33,480 nt of DNA from Spirochaetales bacterium (lineage in GTDB: Bacteria > Spirochaetota > Spirochaetia > DSM-2461): positions 1 through 33,480 of the forward strand of contig JAFGPQ010000008.1 of NCBI GenBank assembly GCA_016936115.1, read 5' to 3'. A program made the position numbers and the translations under genes. The notes under the pieces are model-generated. The model ran no database searches. It was given only the letters and a program-made list of their open reading frames with translations, and had not been told where the DNA came from. Numbering within the stretch: the stretch's first letter is position 1; every line of letters starts with the position of its first letter. Shown piece by piece: positions 23,543 through 33,480 of this stretch.

Positions 23543-25087
23543 ATGGATAAGGTATTGATTTTTGACACGACCCTTAGAGACGGGGAGCAGGCGCTGTCCT
23601 CCAGTCTTTCCGTAAAAGAGAAGATTGTCATTGCCCATGCCCTGGCCAAGCTCAATGTGGATATCATTGAAGCGGGCTTTCCTGTCAGTTCCCCCGGAGA
23701 CCTGGAGAGCGTGAGACAGATTGCCAATTCGGTTAAGGGCCCCATCGTGGCGGGACTCGCCCGGGCTGTGAGAAAAGATATCGACGCCTGTGCGAAAGCC
23801 CTGAAGGAGTGTCCCCGCCCCCGGATTCACACCTTCATCGCCACGTCGAACATGCACGTGGAGAGCAAGCTCAAGAAGGGTTACGATGAAGTAATCCAGA
23901 TGGGTGTGGATGCGGTGAGCTACGCGCGGAACTTCTGCGACGATGTGGAGTTCTCCTGCGAGGACGCGGGACGGACAGACCGGGACATGCTCTGCCGCAT
24001 CGTGGAAGCCACGATCAATGCGGGTGCGAAAACCATCAACATTCCCGATACGGTGGGCTACACCGTGGGCTACGAGTTCGGCGACATTATCAAGGACATC
24101 TTCAACCGGGTTCCCAATATAGATAAAGCGACCATTTCGGTGCACTGCCATAACGACCTGGGCCAGGCGGCGGCCAACTCCCTCATGGCCGTCCTGAACG
24201 GGGCCCGTCAGATAGAGTGTACCGTGAACGGCCTGGGCGAACGGGCGGGAAACTGCTCCATGGAAGAGGTTGTCATGGCCATGAGAACACGAAAGGACAT
24301 TTTCGGCATAGACACGGGCATCGTCTCCGAGGAGATCTCCCATACCAGCCGCCTTGTCAGCAAAATCTGCAATGTTCCGGTCCAGCCCAACAAAGCGATC
24401 GTGGGCGCCACCGCTTTCGCCCACTCCTCCGGCATCCATCAGGATGGGGTGCTCAAGAACCGGAGCAACTACGAGATCATGACCCCCGAGTCGGTGGGCC
24501 TCTCGGCGAATCAGTTCCACCTGACCAGCCGCTCGGGACGGCATATCATCAAGCACCGTCTGAGCCTGCTCGGCTACGAGGAGGATTCCTACGATCTGGA
24601 CCAGTTCTACGATAAGTTCCTGGCCCTGGCCGACAAGAAGGGAACCGTTTACGATGACGACCTGGAAGCGATGATGGAGATCGACGGGGACGAGGCGGAC
24701 CGGTACAAGATGGTCTACCTGAACACCACCTCAGGGACCGGCTCCATCCCCTCGGCCACGGTGAAGATTCACGACAACGCCGCTTCCGATGCGGAACCGA
24801 TCCAGGAAGCGGCCACCGGAGACGGTCCGGTGGATGCGGCCTGTAAGGCGATCGACCGGGCGGTTGGCTTCTCCATCAAGATGGTGGACTACGCCCTCAC
24901 CGGACTGACCGGCGGCAAGAACGCCCTGGGCGAGGTGAAGATCATCGCCGAGCACAAGGAACGCCGCTACCACGGGCAGGGCTCCAGCACGGACATAGTG
25001 GAAGCCTCCGCCCTGGCTTATATGAACGTAATCAACAAAGTCGCCCGCATGGAGGGCATAGAGAAAATGAAGGAGATGAAAGCATAA
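23543..25087 (+). CDS. leuA: 2-isopropylmalate synthase (LeuA)
   Basis: The 514-residue enzyme condenses acetyl-CoA with 2-oxoisovalerate, the first leucine-specific step. It has the DRE-TIM signature DTTLRDGEQ (8-16), the metal-binding HxH in SVHCHNDLGQAAANS and the NGLGERAGN motif. An allosteric leucine-binding domain occupies about residues 390-510, with SGTGSIPSATVKI and the GDGPVDAAC stretch. The length and the DLDQFYDKFLALADKKG linker match the long bacterial LeuA type. AAGGAG lies six bases before the ATG. It is the first structural gene of a six-gene operon and sits behind the attenuator. Leucine feedback is expected from the C-terminal domain. Confidence 0.96.
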   Translation: MDKVLIFDTTLRDGEQALSSSLSVKEKIVIAHALAKLNVDIIEAGFPVSSPGDLESVRQIANSVKGPIVAGLARAVRKDIDACAKALKECPRPRIHTFIATSNMHVESKLKKGYDEVIQMGVDAVSYARNFCDDVEFSCEDAGRTDRDMLCRIVEATINAGAKTINIPDTVGYTVGYEFGDIIKDIFNRVPNIDKATISVHCHNDLGQAAANSLMAVLNGARQIECTVNGLGERAGNCSMEEVVMAMRTRKDIFGIDTGIVSEEISHTSRLVSKICNVPVQPNKAIVGATAFAHSSGIHQDGVLKNRSNYEIMTPESVGLSANQFHLTSRSGRHIIKHRLSLLGYEEDSYDLDQFYDKFLALADKKGTVYDDDLEAMMEIDGDEADRYKMVYLNTTSGTGSIPSATVKIHDNAASDAEPIQEAATGDGPVDAACKAIDRAVGFSIKMVDYALTGLTGGKNALGEVKIIAEHKERRYHGQGSSTDIVEASALAYMNVINKVARMEGIEKMKEMKA

Positions 25088-26370
25088 TGGGCAAAACCTT
25101 AGTAGAGAAGATTTTTGAATCCCATCTGGTGGACAACCCCTGCGAGGGCGTTCACGTTCTGAATCTGGATCGGGTATTCTGTCATGAGATCACCACCCCC
25201 CCCGCCATTCTGGACCTTAAGAGACGGGACAAGTACCGGGTATTCGATCCGGACAAGATCAAGGCGGTTATCGACCATGTCACCCCCGCCAAGGACAGCC
25301 TCACCGCCACCCAGGGGAAGATCCTCCGGGACTGGGCGAAGGATATGGGCATCAAGGATTACTTTGACATCGGACGGAACGGGGTCTGCCACGCCATATT
25401 CCCCGAGAAGGGTTTTGTCCGCCCCGGCTTTACGGTCATCATGGGAGACTCCCACACCTGTACCCACGGCGCTTTCGGCGCTTTTGCCGCCGGGGTGGGC
25501 ACCACGGATCTGGAAGTGGGTATCCTCAAGGGAATCTGCGCTTTCAAATCTCCGGAAACAACGAAAATAACCATTACCGGAACCCCCGCCAAGGGAGTTT
25601 ACGCCAAGGACGTGATCCTCTCCGTCATCAAGATGATGACCACCAACGGGGTGACCAACCGGGTCGCCGAGTTCCGGGGCGATTTCGTGGACAACCTGGG
25701 CATGGACGGACGTCTCACCCTGTGTAACATGGCCGTGGAAATGGGCGCCACCAGCGGCGTCTGCCTCCCCGACATGACCACCGTGGAGTACCTCTGGCCC
25801 TTTATCGCCGGGGACTACGCCTCCAAGGAAGAGGCCCTGGCCGACTTCGCCAAATGGCGCAGCGACGACGATGCGGTCTATGCGGACGAGCGGACCATCG
25901 ACATAAGCAAGCTCGTTCCCCAGGTGACCGACGAATACCGCCCCGATGTGGTCAAGGACATCACCGAAATGGAAGGCAGGGAACTGCATCAGATCTACCT
26001 GGGCTCCTGTACCAACGGCCGCCTGGAAGACCTGGCCATCGCCGCGGGCATCCTCAAGGGAAAGAAAGTGGCCGACAACGTGCGCATGATCGTCTCCCCC
26101 GCCACTCCCAAGATCTACTCCGACGCCCTGGAAGCGGGATACGTGAAAATCTTCATGGACGCCGGCGCCTGTCTGACCAACCCCACCTGCGGCGCCTGTC
26201 TGGGTATGTCCAACGGGGTTCTGGCCGAAGGGGAAGCTGCCGCAGCCACCACGAACAGAAACTTCAACGGCCGCATGGGCAAGGGGGGCATGGTTCACCT
26301 GTGCAGCCCCGCCACCGCCGCCGCCTCGGCCATCGAGGGCAAACTGACCGATCCCAGGAGGTACATGTAA
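25087..26370 (+). CDS. leuC: 3-isopropylmalate dehydratase large subunit (LeuC)
   Basis: The 427-residue aconitase-family subunit carries the iron-sulfur cysteines in LGSCTNGRLED and NPTCGACLG, plus the GDSHTCTHGAFG motif. The length of about 420 residues matches the shorter LeuC form resembling archaeal and homoaconitase-type enzymes rather than the 466-residue enterobacterial type. With LeuD it isomerises 2- to 3-isopropylmalate and, given cimA downstream, probably also citramalate to 3-methylmalate. Its ATG overlaps the leuA stop by one base (TAATG), so translation is coupled. Confidence 0.95.
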   Translation: MGKTLVEKIFESHLVDNPCEGVHVLNLDRVFCHEITTPPAILDLKRRDKYRVFDPDKIKAVIDHVTPAKDSLTATQGKILRDWAKDMGIKDYFDIGRNGVCHAIFPEKGFVRPGFTVIMGDSHTCTHGAFGAFAAGVGTTDLEVGILKGICAFKSPETTKITITGTPAKGVYAKDVILSVIKMMTTNGVTNRVAEFRGDFVDNLGMDGRLTLCNMAVEMGATSGVCLPDMTTVEYLWPFIAGDYASKEEALADFAKWRSDDDAVYADERTIDISKLVPQVTDEYRPDVVKDITEMEGRELHQIYLGSCTNGRLEDLAIAAGILKGKKVADNVRMIVSPATPKIYSDALEAGYVKIFMDAGACLTNPTCGACLGMSNGVLAEGEAAAATTNRNFNGRMGKGGMVHLCSPATAAASAIEGKLTDPRRYM

Positions 26371-26906
26371 TGAAAAATTTCGGAGGACAGATCCTCTTTC
26401 TGGACAGAAGCGACATCAATACGGATGAAATCATACCCGCCAAGTACCTGACCGAAGTAGAAAGAGTCGCCATGGGCCCCCACCTTCTGGAGGACCTGAA
26501 GATGGAAGGATTTACCCACATGAGCCAGCCCATGAAGGACTCCACGGTCATTTTGTCCCGGGACAACTTCGGCTGCGGTTCCAGCCGGGAACACGCCCCC
26601 TGGGCCCTGGAAGAGAACGGCTACACCGTGGTCATCGCCCCCAACTTCGCCCGGATTTTCCGGGGGAATATGTATAATAACGGCTGCATGGCCATCGAGC
26701 TGAAGGAAGAGGAGATCGATGAGATTTTCGCTCTCTCCTCCGGTCCCGAGACCACCGGTGTCTCCGCCAGCGTGGATGTGGATGCCCAGACAGTGAGCGT
26801 GAAGAGCTCCAAGGGAGAGAAAACCTACTCCTTTACCCTCTCCAGCTATGACAAGGATCTGGTCATGGCCGGGGGCTGGCTGGAATATGCGGACGCCAAG
26901 TACTGA
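26370..26906 (+). CDS. leuD: 3-isopropylmalate dehydratase small subunit (LeuD)
   Basis: The 178-residue swivel-domain subunit starts at the ATG overlapping the leuC stop by one base, preceded by AGGAGG; the ORF-track entry begins far upstream and is not the start. Motifs are INTDEIIPAKYL (about 16-27) and NFGCGSSREHAPWAL (about 63-77), the substrate loop shared by isopropylmalate isomerases. It works with LeuC for both leucine and, probably, isoleucine synthesis. Its last 20 bases overlap the start of the methyltransferase gene. Confidence 0.95.
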   Translation: MKNFGGQILFLDRSDINTDEIIPAKYLTEVERVAMGPHLLEDLKMEGFTHMSQPMKDSTVILSRDNFGCGSSREHAPWALEENGYTVVIAPNFARIFRGNMYNNGCMAIELKEEEIDEIFALSSGPETTGVSASVDVDAQTVSVKSSKGEKTYSFTLSSYDKDLVMAGGWLEYADAKY

Positions 26907-27660
26907 TTGGAACCCCTCTCTTTATCTGAAATACGGTAGGGAGAGGCTCCAGCCCACCGTCGATCTGGCCTCACGGATTGACCTGGAAGCGCCGAATCGG
27001 ATTATCGATATCGGCTGCGGTCCCGGAAACAGCACCTCTGTTCTGCGGGGACGCTGGCCGGAAGCGGAAATCACCGGACTGGACAACTCCCCCGCCATGA
27101 TCGAGCGCGCCCGGCAGAGCGGCATTGAAGCGGACTGGATCATTGCCGACGCCTCGACTGCCCAGTTTCCCGGGGAATGGGATCTGATCTTCTCCAACGC
27201 GGCCTACCAGTGGATGGCGGGCCAGTCGGAACTGTTCAGCAAACTCAGGTCCAATCTGATGCCGAACGGTATCATGGCGGCTCAGATTCCCCTCTTTCGG
27301 GAGATGCCCATGAGCGGTGTCATCAGCGAAGAAGCGATTCAGCCGCGCTGGAATTTCGGCGCCGGTAACGGCCATCTTATGATTCACAGCCGGGAGGAGT
27401 ACTATGATATCCTCTCCGGGCTTTTCGAGCATGTGGATCTGTGGGTGACCGATTACATCCATGTGATGCCATCCCATGAAGCGATTCTGGAAATGATGAG
27501 AAGCACCGCCCTGATGCCCTTTCTGGCTCAGCTTGAGTTTGAAGAGGACAGAAGGGCCTACGAAAAGGAGATCCTGAAGAGAATAGGGCGGGAATATCCC
27601 GCCCGGGGGAACGGCAAGGTCCTCTTTCCCTTCAGACGATTATTTTTTATAGCGAAATAA
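26887..27660 (+). CDS. tam: Trans-aconitate 2-methyltransferase-like SAM methyltransferase
   Basis: From the ATG at 26887 the protein has 257 residues, close to the 252 of E. coli Tam. It begins with the Tam-like DWNPSLYLKYGRER. It has the SAM-binding motif DIGCGPGNST (41-50), the SSPAMI-like NSPAMIERAR, the SNAAYQWM stretch and a late VMPSHEAI segment, all matching E. coli Tam as I recall it. Tam methylates trans-aconitate; yeast Tmt1 methylates both trans-aconitate and 3-isopropylmalate. Here the gene overlaps leuD by 20 bases and precedes leuB, so an isopropylmalate, isopropylmaleate or citraconate-type acid is a plausible substrate. The earlier ORF-track start at 26848 would lengthen the overlap and lacks support. 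Confidence 0.85.
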   Translation: MRTPSTDWNPSLYLKYGRERLQPTVDLASRIDLEAPNRIIDIGCGPGNSTSVLRGRWPEAEITGLDNSPAMIERARQSGIEADWIIADASTAQFPGEWDLIFSNAAYQWMAGQSELFSKLRSNLMPNGIMAAQIPLFREMPMSGVISEEAIQPRWNFGAGNGHLMIHSREEYYDILSGLFEHVDLWVTDYIHVMPSHEAILEMMRSTALMPFLAQLEFEEDRRAYEKEILKRIGREYPARGNGKVLFPFRRLFFIAK

Positions 27661-30376
<2,716 letters not shown>

Positions 30377-30404
30377 GGAAAAAAGAATTAGGAATTAAGA
30401 ACGG

Positions 30405-30436
30405 GGGGGACGGGTCCACCAGCCCCGGATCCCCTC
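30405..30436 (+). terminator. Weak terminator-like hairpin after cimA
   Basis: GGGG(gga)CGGG and CCCG(gat)CCCC could form an interrupted stem followed by TCTTTCCC. The T-run is poor and the stem is broken by an internal loop, so this is only a candidate end of the leu operon transcript. Nothing else was seen in the 126-base gap before the next gene apart from a ribosome binding site. Confidence 0.35.
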
Positions 30437-30502
30437 TTTCCCTACCGGCCCAATCAAATTTCAAAACAGCTTATATATATCTCAAACTGCGGGAGGCTCT
30501 TT

Positions 30503-31240
30503 ATGAGCGAGGACTATGCGAGTAAATCGTCAATTGAAGAAATCCGTGAACGTTTTGACGGGGATGTGGAACGTTTTTCCCATCTGGATACGGGACAGGT
30601 ATCGATCTCCGATGCGGCTCTGATGATGGAACTGATTACACTGGCCGCCTGCCGTACCGTACCGGAAGCAAAACGGATTCTGGATATCGGCTGCGGGGCC
30701 GGCAATAATACGCTCAAGATTCTTTCGTTTATGCCTGATCGGGACTGCGAACTTTTGGATCTGAGCGGGAATATGCTGGCCCGGGCCAAAGAGAGAGTCC
30801 GAGGGGCCACAAAAGGAATGATCCGTACCCATCAGGGAGATTTCCGGACGGTCCCCCTGAAGGAGAGCGGCTATGACATCATTCTCGCAGCGGCCGTTTT
30901 GCACCATCTCCGAAATGATAAGGATTGGGAAAACGCCTTTGAAAAGCTCTTCCGAATCACCGCGCCCGGGGGCAGTGTCTGGATAAGCGACCTGATATCC
31001 CACGAATCACCGGAAGTCCGGGCGCTCATGTACAAGAGGCATGGAGATTTCCTCGAGAGCATCGGTGGTAGTGAATACAGGGAGAAGGTCTTTTCCTGGA
31101 TAGAGAAGGAAGACTCCCCCCGTCCTCTGACCTATCAGACGGAATTGTTGAGAAGGGCGGGGTTTTCCCAGGTTGAAATTCTTCATAAAAACGGAAATTT
31201 TGCGGCTTTTGGCGCGGTGAAAGGGTGTAAGGGAAAATGA
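30503..31240 (+). CDS. Class I SAM-dependent methyltransferase (first of a pair)
   Basis: The 245-residue protein has a Rossmann-like SAM fold with motif I DIGCGAGNNT (61-70), an acidic residue in ELLDLSGNM and motif IV-like LAAAVLHHLRN. GGGAGG lies ten bases upstream of the ATG. The substrate is unknown; by fold it methylates a small molecule. Its C-terminal segment LLRRAGFSQVEIL resembles WLERAGFTKREII of the next gene, so the two are paralogues. They overlap by four bases (ATGA), suggesting co-translation and perhaps a joint function. Confidence 0.85.
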   Translation: MSEDYASKSSIEEIRERFDGDVERFSHLDTGQVSISDAALMMELITLAACRTVPEAKRILDIGCGAGNNTLKILSFMPDRDCELLDLSGNMLARAKERVRGATKGMIRTHQGDFRTVPLKESGYDIILAAAVLHHLRNDKDWENAFEKLFRITAPGGSVWISDLISHESPEVRALMYKRHGDFLESIGGSEYREKVFSWIEKEDSPRPLTYQTELLRRAGFSQVEILHKNGNFAAFGAVKGCKGK

Positions 31241-31932
31241 GCGAACACACGGATAGGATCAAGTCGCATTTTGAGGAGGAAGCGGCCCGGTACGATGAGA
31301 TTATAATCCGGCTGATACCCTATTACGATCAGATGGTGGAAGCGGTGGCCTCTTCCCTGCCCTTCGAACGGGAGCGGGATATTCATATTCTGGATCTGGG
31401 CTGTGGCACGGGGACACTTTCCGCCGCCGTGGGGAATCGTTTTCCCCGGGCTCGATTCACTCTTGTCGATTTATCGGAGAATATGATAGGGCTGGCCGTA
31501 AAGAAATTGGGCGGCAATAGGGTAGACTCCGGGATTACCGGGGATTTTCTCCGCTTCGAGTTTCCTGACTGCTACGACGGGGTAATTTCCTCTCTGGCCC
31601 TTCACCATCTGGAAACGGACAGGGTAAAGGCGGATTTTTTCAATAGGATTTATAACTCCCTAAAGCGGGGGGGAGTTTTCCTGAACGCCGATGTGGTTCT
31701 GGCATCGGAGGAGAATCTCCAGCAGAGCTATATGAAGAAGTGGAGGAATTACATGGGCCGCAGTGTTCCGGAAAGGGAAATAGAAGAGGTATGGCTCACC
31801 AAATACCGTCAGGAAGATCGGCCCGCCCCCCTGACCGATCAGATGACCTGGCTGGAACGGGCTGGGTTTACAAAAAGGGAAATTATCTGGAAATACTATA
31901 ATTTTGCCGTTTATGGAGGATTTTGCTCATAA
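31237..31932 (+). CDS. Class I SAM-dependent methyltransferase (second of a pair)
   Basis: The 231-residue protein has motif I DLGCGTGTLS (53-62), VDLSENMI as motif II and SLALHHLETD as motif IV. It is clearly homologous to the preceding gene product. The start codon lies in the stop of that gene (ATGA), so translation is coupled. The C-terminal region SYMKKWRNYMGR is specific to this copy. The substrate is unknown; I could not assign it to a named subfamily. Confidence 0.85.
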   Translation: MSEHTDRIKSHFEEEAARYDEIIIRLIPYYDQMVEAVASSLPFERERDIHILDLGCGTGTLSAAVGNRFPRARFTLVDLSENMIGLAVKKLGGNRVDSGITGDFLRFEFPDCYDGVISSLALHHLETDRVKADFFNRIYNSLKRGGVFLNADVVLASEENLQQSYMKKWRNYMGRSVPEREIEEVWLTKYRQEDRPAPLTDQMTWLERAGFTKREIIWKYYNFAVYGGFCS

Positions 31933-31976
31933 AAAGAGTATGATTGTTATGGGTGGATAGAATTGGGGAGGACGCC

Positions 31977-32723
31977 ATGCATTTATTTATCGCCGGAGCG
32001 ACAGGGGCGACGGGTAAACTGTTAACAGAGGAACTGCTCAAAAGGGGTCATTCCGTTACGGCGGTCGTTCGCTCAGCGGAGAAACTGTCTTATCTTGCCG
32101 GCTATGGTGATCAGCTCCATCTTATTGAAAGGGAAATCCTCTCCCTTGAGACATCCGAACTGGCAGAGATTCTCGCCTCCTGTGACGGGGCAGCCTCCTG
32201 CCTGGGACACAATTTGACCCTGAAAGGTCTCTTCGGACCTCCCCGGCGGCTGGTTACGGACACGGCTGGACTTATTTTATCCGCCTGCCGAGGCCGAGGC
32301 AGCGGCAGGAAGAAAACTCTGAAATTCGTTCTGATGAACACCACGGGAAACAGAAACCGCCGGGAAGTGGAAGAGGTCTACCGTATTTTCGATCGGCTGG
32401 TCCTTGGATTTTTCACCCGCCTGCTGCCGCCCCAGGCGGATAACGAGGAGGCGGCCCGGCTTCTGCAACAGAGCATCAGCGCCGACGATCGGGACCTTGC
32501 CTGGTGCGCGGTCAGACCCGATGCCCTGATAGATGAGCCGGAGCCCTCCCCCCGGGAGATTCATATCTCTCCCGTGAGGAGTCCCGTATTCAATGCGGGG
32601 AAGACCAGCCGCATCAATGTGGCCTGCTTTATGGCTGACCTTCTGGATGACGACCGTCTATGGGAAAAGTGGGCCGGCAAAATGCCGGTGATCTACAACG
32701 TCCCCGCTACCGGTCAAGAATAA
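31977..32723 (+). CDS. NAD(P)-binding NmrA/atypical SDR family protein
   Basis: The 248-residue protein starts with the nucleotide-binding motif GATGATGKLL (7-16) typical of NmrA-like and other atypical short-chain dehydrogenases. The start at 31977 is supported by GGGGAGG six bases upstream; the ORF-track start at 31944 adds a stretch without family resemblance. Classical SDR catalytic YxxxK is not obvious, so it may sense the NAD(P) state or reduce an unknown compound. It follows the methyltransferase pair by 44 bases. Its last 17 bases overlap the convergent oxidoreductase gene. Confidence 0.8.
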   Translation: MHLFIAGATGATGKLLTEELLKRGHSVTAVVRSAEKLSYLAGYGDQLHLIEREILSLETSELAEILASCDGAASCLGHNLTLKGLFGPPRRLVTDTAGLILSACRGRGSGRKKTLKFVLMNTTGNRNRREVEEVYRIFDRLVLGFFTRLLPPQADNEEAARLLQQSISADDRDLAWCAVRPDALIDEPEPSPREIHISPVRSPVFNAGKTSRINVACFMADLLDDDRLWEKWAGKMPVIYNVPATGQE

Positions 32724-33480
32724 CCGGCATACCGGTACGGGCACTTTCATAAAGGCTGTCCAGGATCTTCATGACAATCAAACCCTCTTCTCCCGTGGCG
32801 ATATGGGGGGTATCGTTCAAAATGGCATCGGCGAAGTGGGCCATGGCCGAAGAAGCCTTCGCCTCCGTTCCGCTCAGGTGCATGTCGAACTGATTACCCT
32901 CCCGGGTCAGGTAGATCTCCGCATCGAAGTCATAGCCCCCGTTTAAATTCTTTTGGACGAAGCCGGCTTTCGTTCCCCACATCTGGGTCCGCATATCCTC
33001 GGCTTCTTTGATATGGCCCGCCCAGGAGGCTTCCACGCTCAAAGAGGAGCCGTTTTTGAATTTGATCATTCCCGCGGCCAGATCCTCCACGGTGAACTCC
33101 TTGCCCTCCCGGTCCGCCGCTTCCCGGGCCAGATAATCGTAGGCGCTTCCCATGACCACCGCCGGTTCGGGGTAGTTCATAAGCCACAGGGCCAGGTCCA
33201 GCCGATGGACGCCCAGATCGATGAGGGGACCTCCCCCGGCCAGATCCTTATTGCCGAACCAGCCCCCGAAGCCGGGCATGCCCCAGCGGCGGTGCCAGAG
33301 GGTCCTACCGTAATACAACTCCCCGAAGGTTCCCCGGTCCACCTCGCGGCGGAGCATCTGCGATTGGGCATGAAAGCGGTAGGAGAAGTTTACCATAAGC
33401 CTCTTCCCGGCTTTCTTTGCCGCCTCGGTCATGATCTTCCCCTCGGCCGCGTTCATGGCCAGGGGCTTCTCGCACAGCAC
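32707..33480 (-). CDS. Gfo/Idh/MocA family oxidoreductase, partial (5' end outside window)
   Basis: The reading frame is open to the end of the window; the first codon seen is GTG, read here as an internal Val in VLCEKPLA, the family's EKP motif at the end of the Rossmann domain. The visible 257 residues include GGGPLIDLGVHRLDLALWL and the beta-sheet dimer domain of an NAD(P)-dependent sugar or inositol dehydrogenase. The N-terminal cofactor domain lies outside the window. It converges with the NmrA-like gene with a 17-base overlap. The substrate is unknown. Confidence 0.9.
   Translation of the reverse strand: MLCEKPLAMNAAEGKIMTEAAKKAGKRLMVNFSYRFHAQSQMLRREVDRGTFGELYYGRTLWHRRWGMPGFGGWFGNKDLAGGGPLIDLGVHRLDLALWLMNYPEPAVVMGSAYDYLAREAADREGKEFTVEDLAAGMIKFKNGSSLSVEASWAGHIKEAEDMRTQMWGTKAGFVQKNLNGGYDFDAEIYLTREGNQFDMHLSGTEAKASSAMAHFADAILNDTPHIATGEEGLIVMKILDSLYESARTGMPVILDR

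Noticed and set aside
23486-24556. 356-codon minus-strand ORF opposite leuA
   Set aside because: Shadow ORF; it would also run through the leuA ribosome binding site and part of the leader, and it has no family resemblance.
25099-26298. 399-codon minus-strand ORF opposite leuC
   Set aside because: A Gly/His/Val-rich shadow of the strongly biased leuC codons; no motif and no ribosome binding site.
25854-26906. 350-codon plus-strand ORF ending in LeuD, as a possible fusion
   Set aside because: The part before 26370 is an out-of-frame reading of leuC (Arg/Gly-rich). The LeuD start with AGGAGG is at 26370.

Overview
The window most likely comes from a free-living, saccharolytic bacterium, and I lean towards a spirochaete of the Spirochaeta type. 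The hints are a 'FANGQSE' signal-peptide end on the TRAP binding protein, many secondary and ABC carbohydrate transporters, and isoleucine made through citramalate. This is an inference from gene content and needs a phylogeny. All calls come from reading the sequence; no database search was run. I see no rRNA, tRNA, CRISPR array, transposase or phage gene. Base composition changes along the window: bases 1-1572 are GC-rich, about 1600-4045 is clearly AT-rich, 4100-13600 is intermediate, and the rest is GC-rich (judged by eye).

Layout. (a) 1-1572: the end of a Gfo/Idh/MocA oxidoreductase followed by a sugar isomerase/epimerase. (b) 1834-4044: two tandem LuxR-type regulators that are paralogues, in the AT-rich stretch. 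(c) 4107-6789, minus strand: MFS transporter, DJ-1/PfpI protein, RpiR regulator. (d) 7037-14353, plus strand: a FadR-type GntR regulator, then a catabolic operon of split transketolase (two subunits), a GarR-type hydroxyacid dehydrogenase, a TRAP transporter (small permease, large permease, binding protein) and a short-chain dehydrogenase. Strong promoter and terminator signals frame this unit. (e) 14390-23025, minus strand: a xylo-oligosaccharide-type operon of ABC binding protein, two permeases, a YesM/YesN-type two-component system and a GH120-like beta-xylosidase with no signal peptide. (f) 23276-30376, plus strand: a branched-chain amino acid operon leuA-leuC-leuD-tam-leuB-cimA, preceded by a leader peptide absent from the ORF track and a textbook attenuator. 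(g) 30503-32723: two overlapping paralogous methyltransferases and an NmrA-like protein. (h) 32707-33480, minus strand: another Gfo/Idh/MocA oxidoreductase that runs off the window.

Three points stand out. First, an unannotated 28-residue Ile/Leu/Val-rich leader peptide sits on mutually exclusive antiterminator and terminator hairpins, so the operon is probably controlled by ribosome-mediated attenuation. Because leuCD and leuB can serve both leucine and citramalate-derived isoleucine, the mix of Ile and Leu control codons makes sense. Second, a trans-aconitate methyltransferase-like gene lies between leuD and leuB, suggesting methylation of an isopropylmalate-type intermediate. Third, the TRAP/transketolase/GarR/SDR operon fits a hypothetical pathway in which a 4-ketopentonate is split by transketolase into a two-carbon unit and tartronate semialdehyde, which is then reduced to glycerate.
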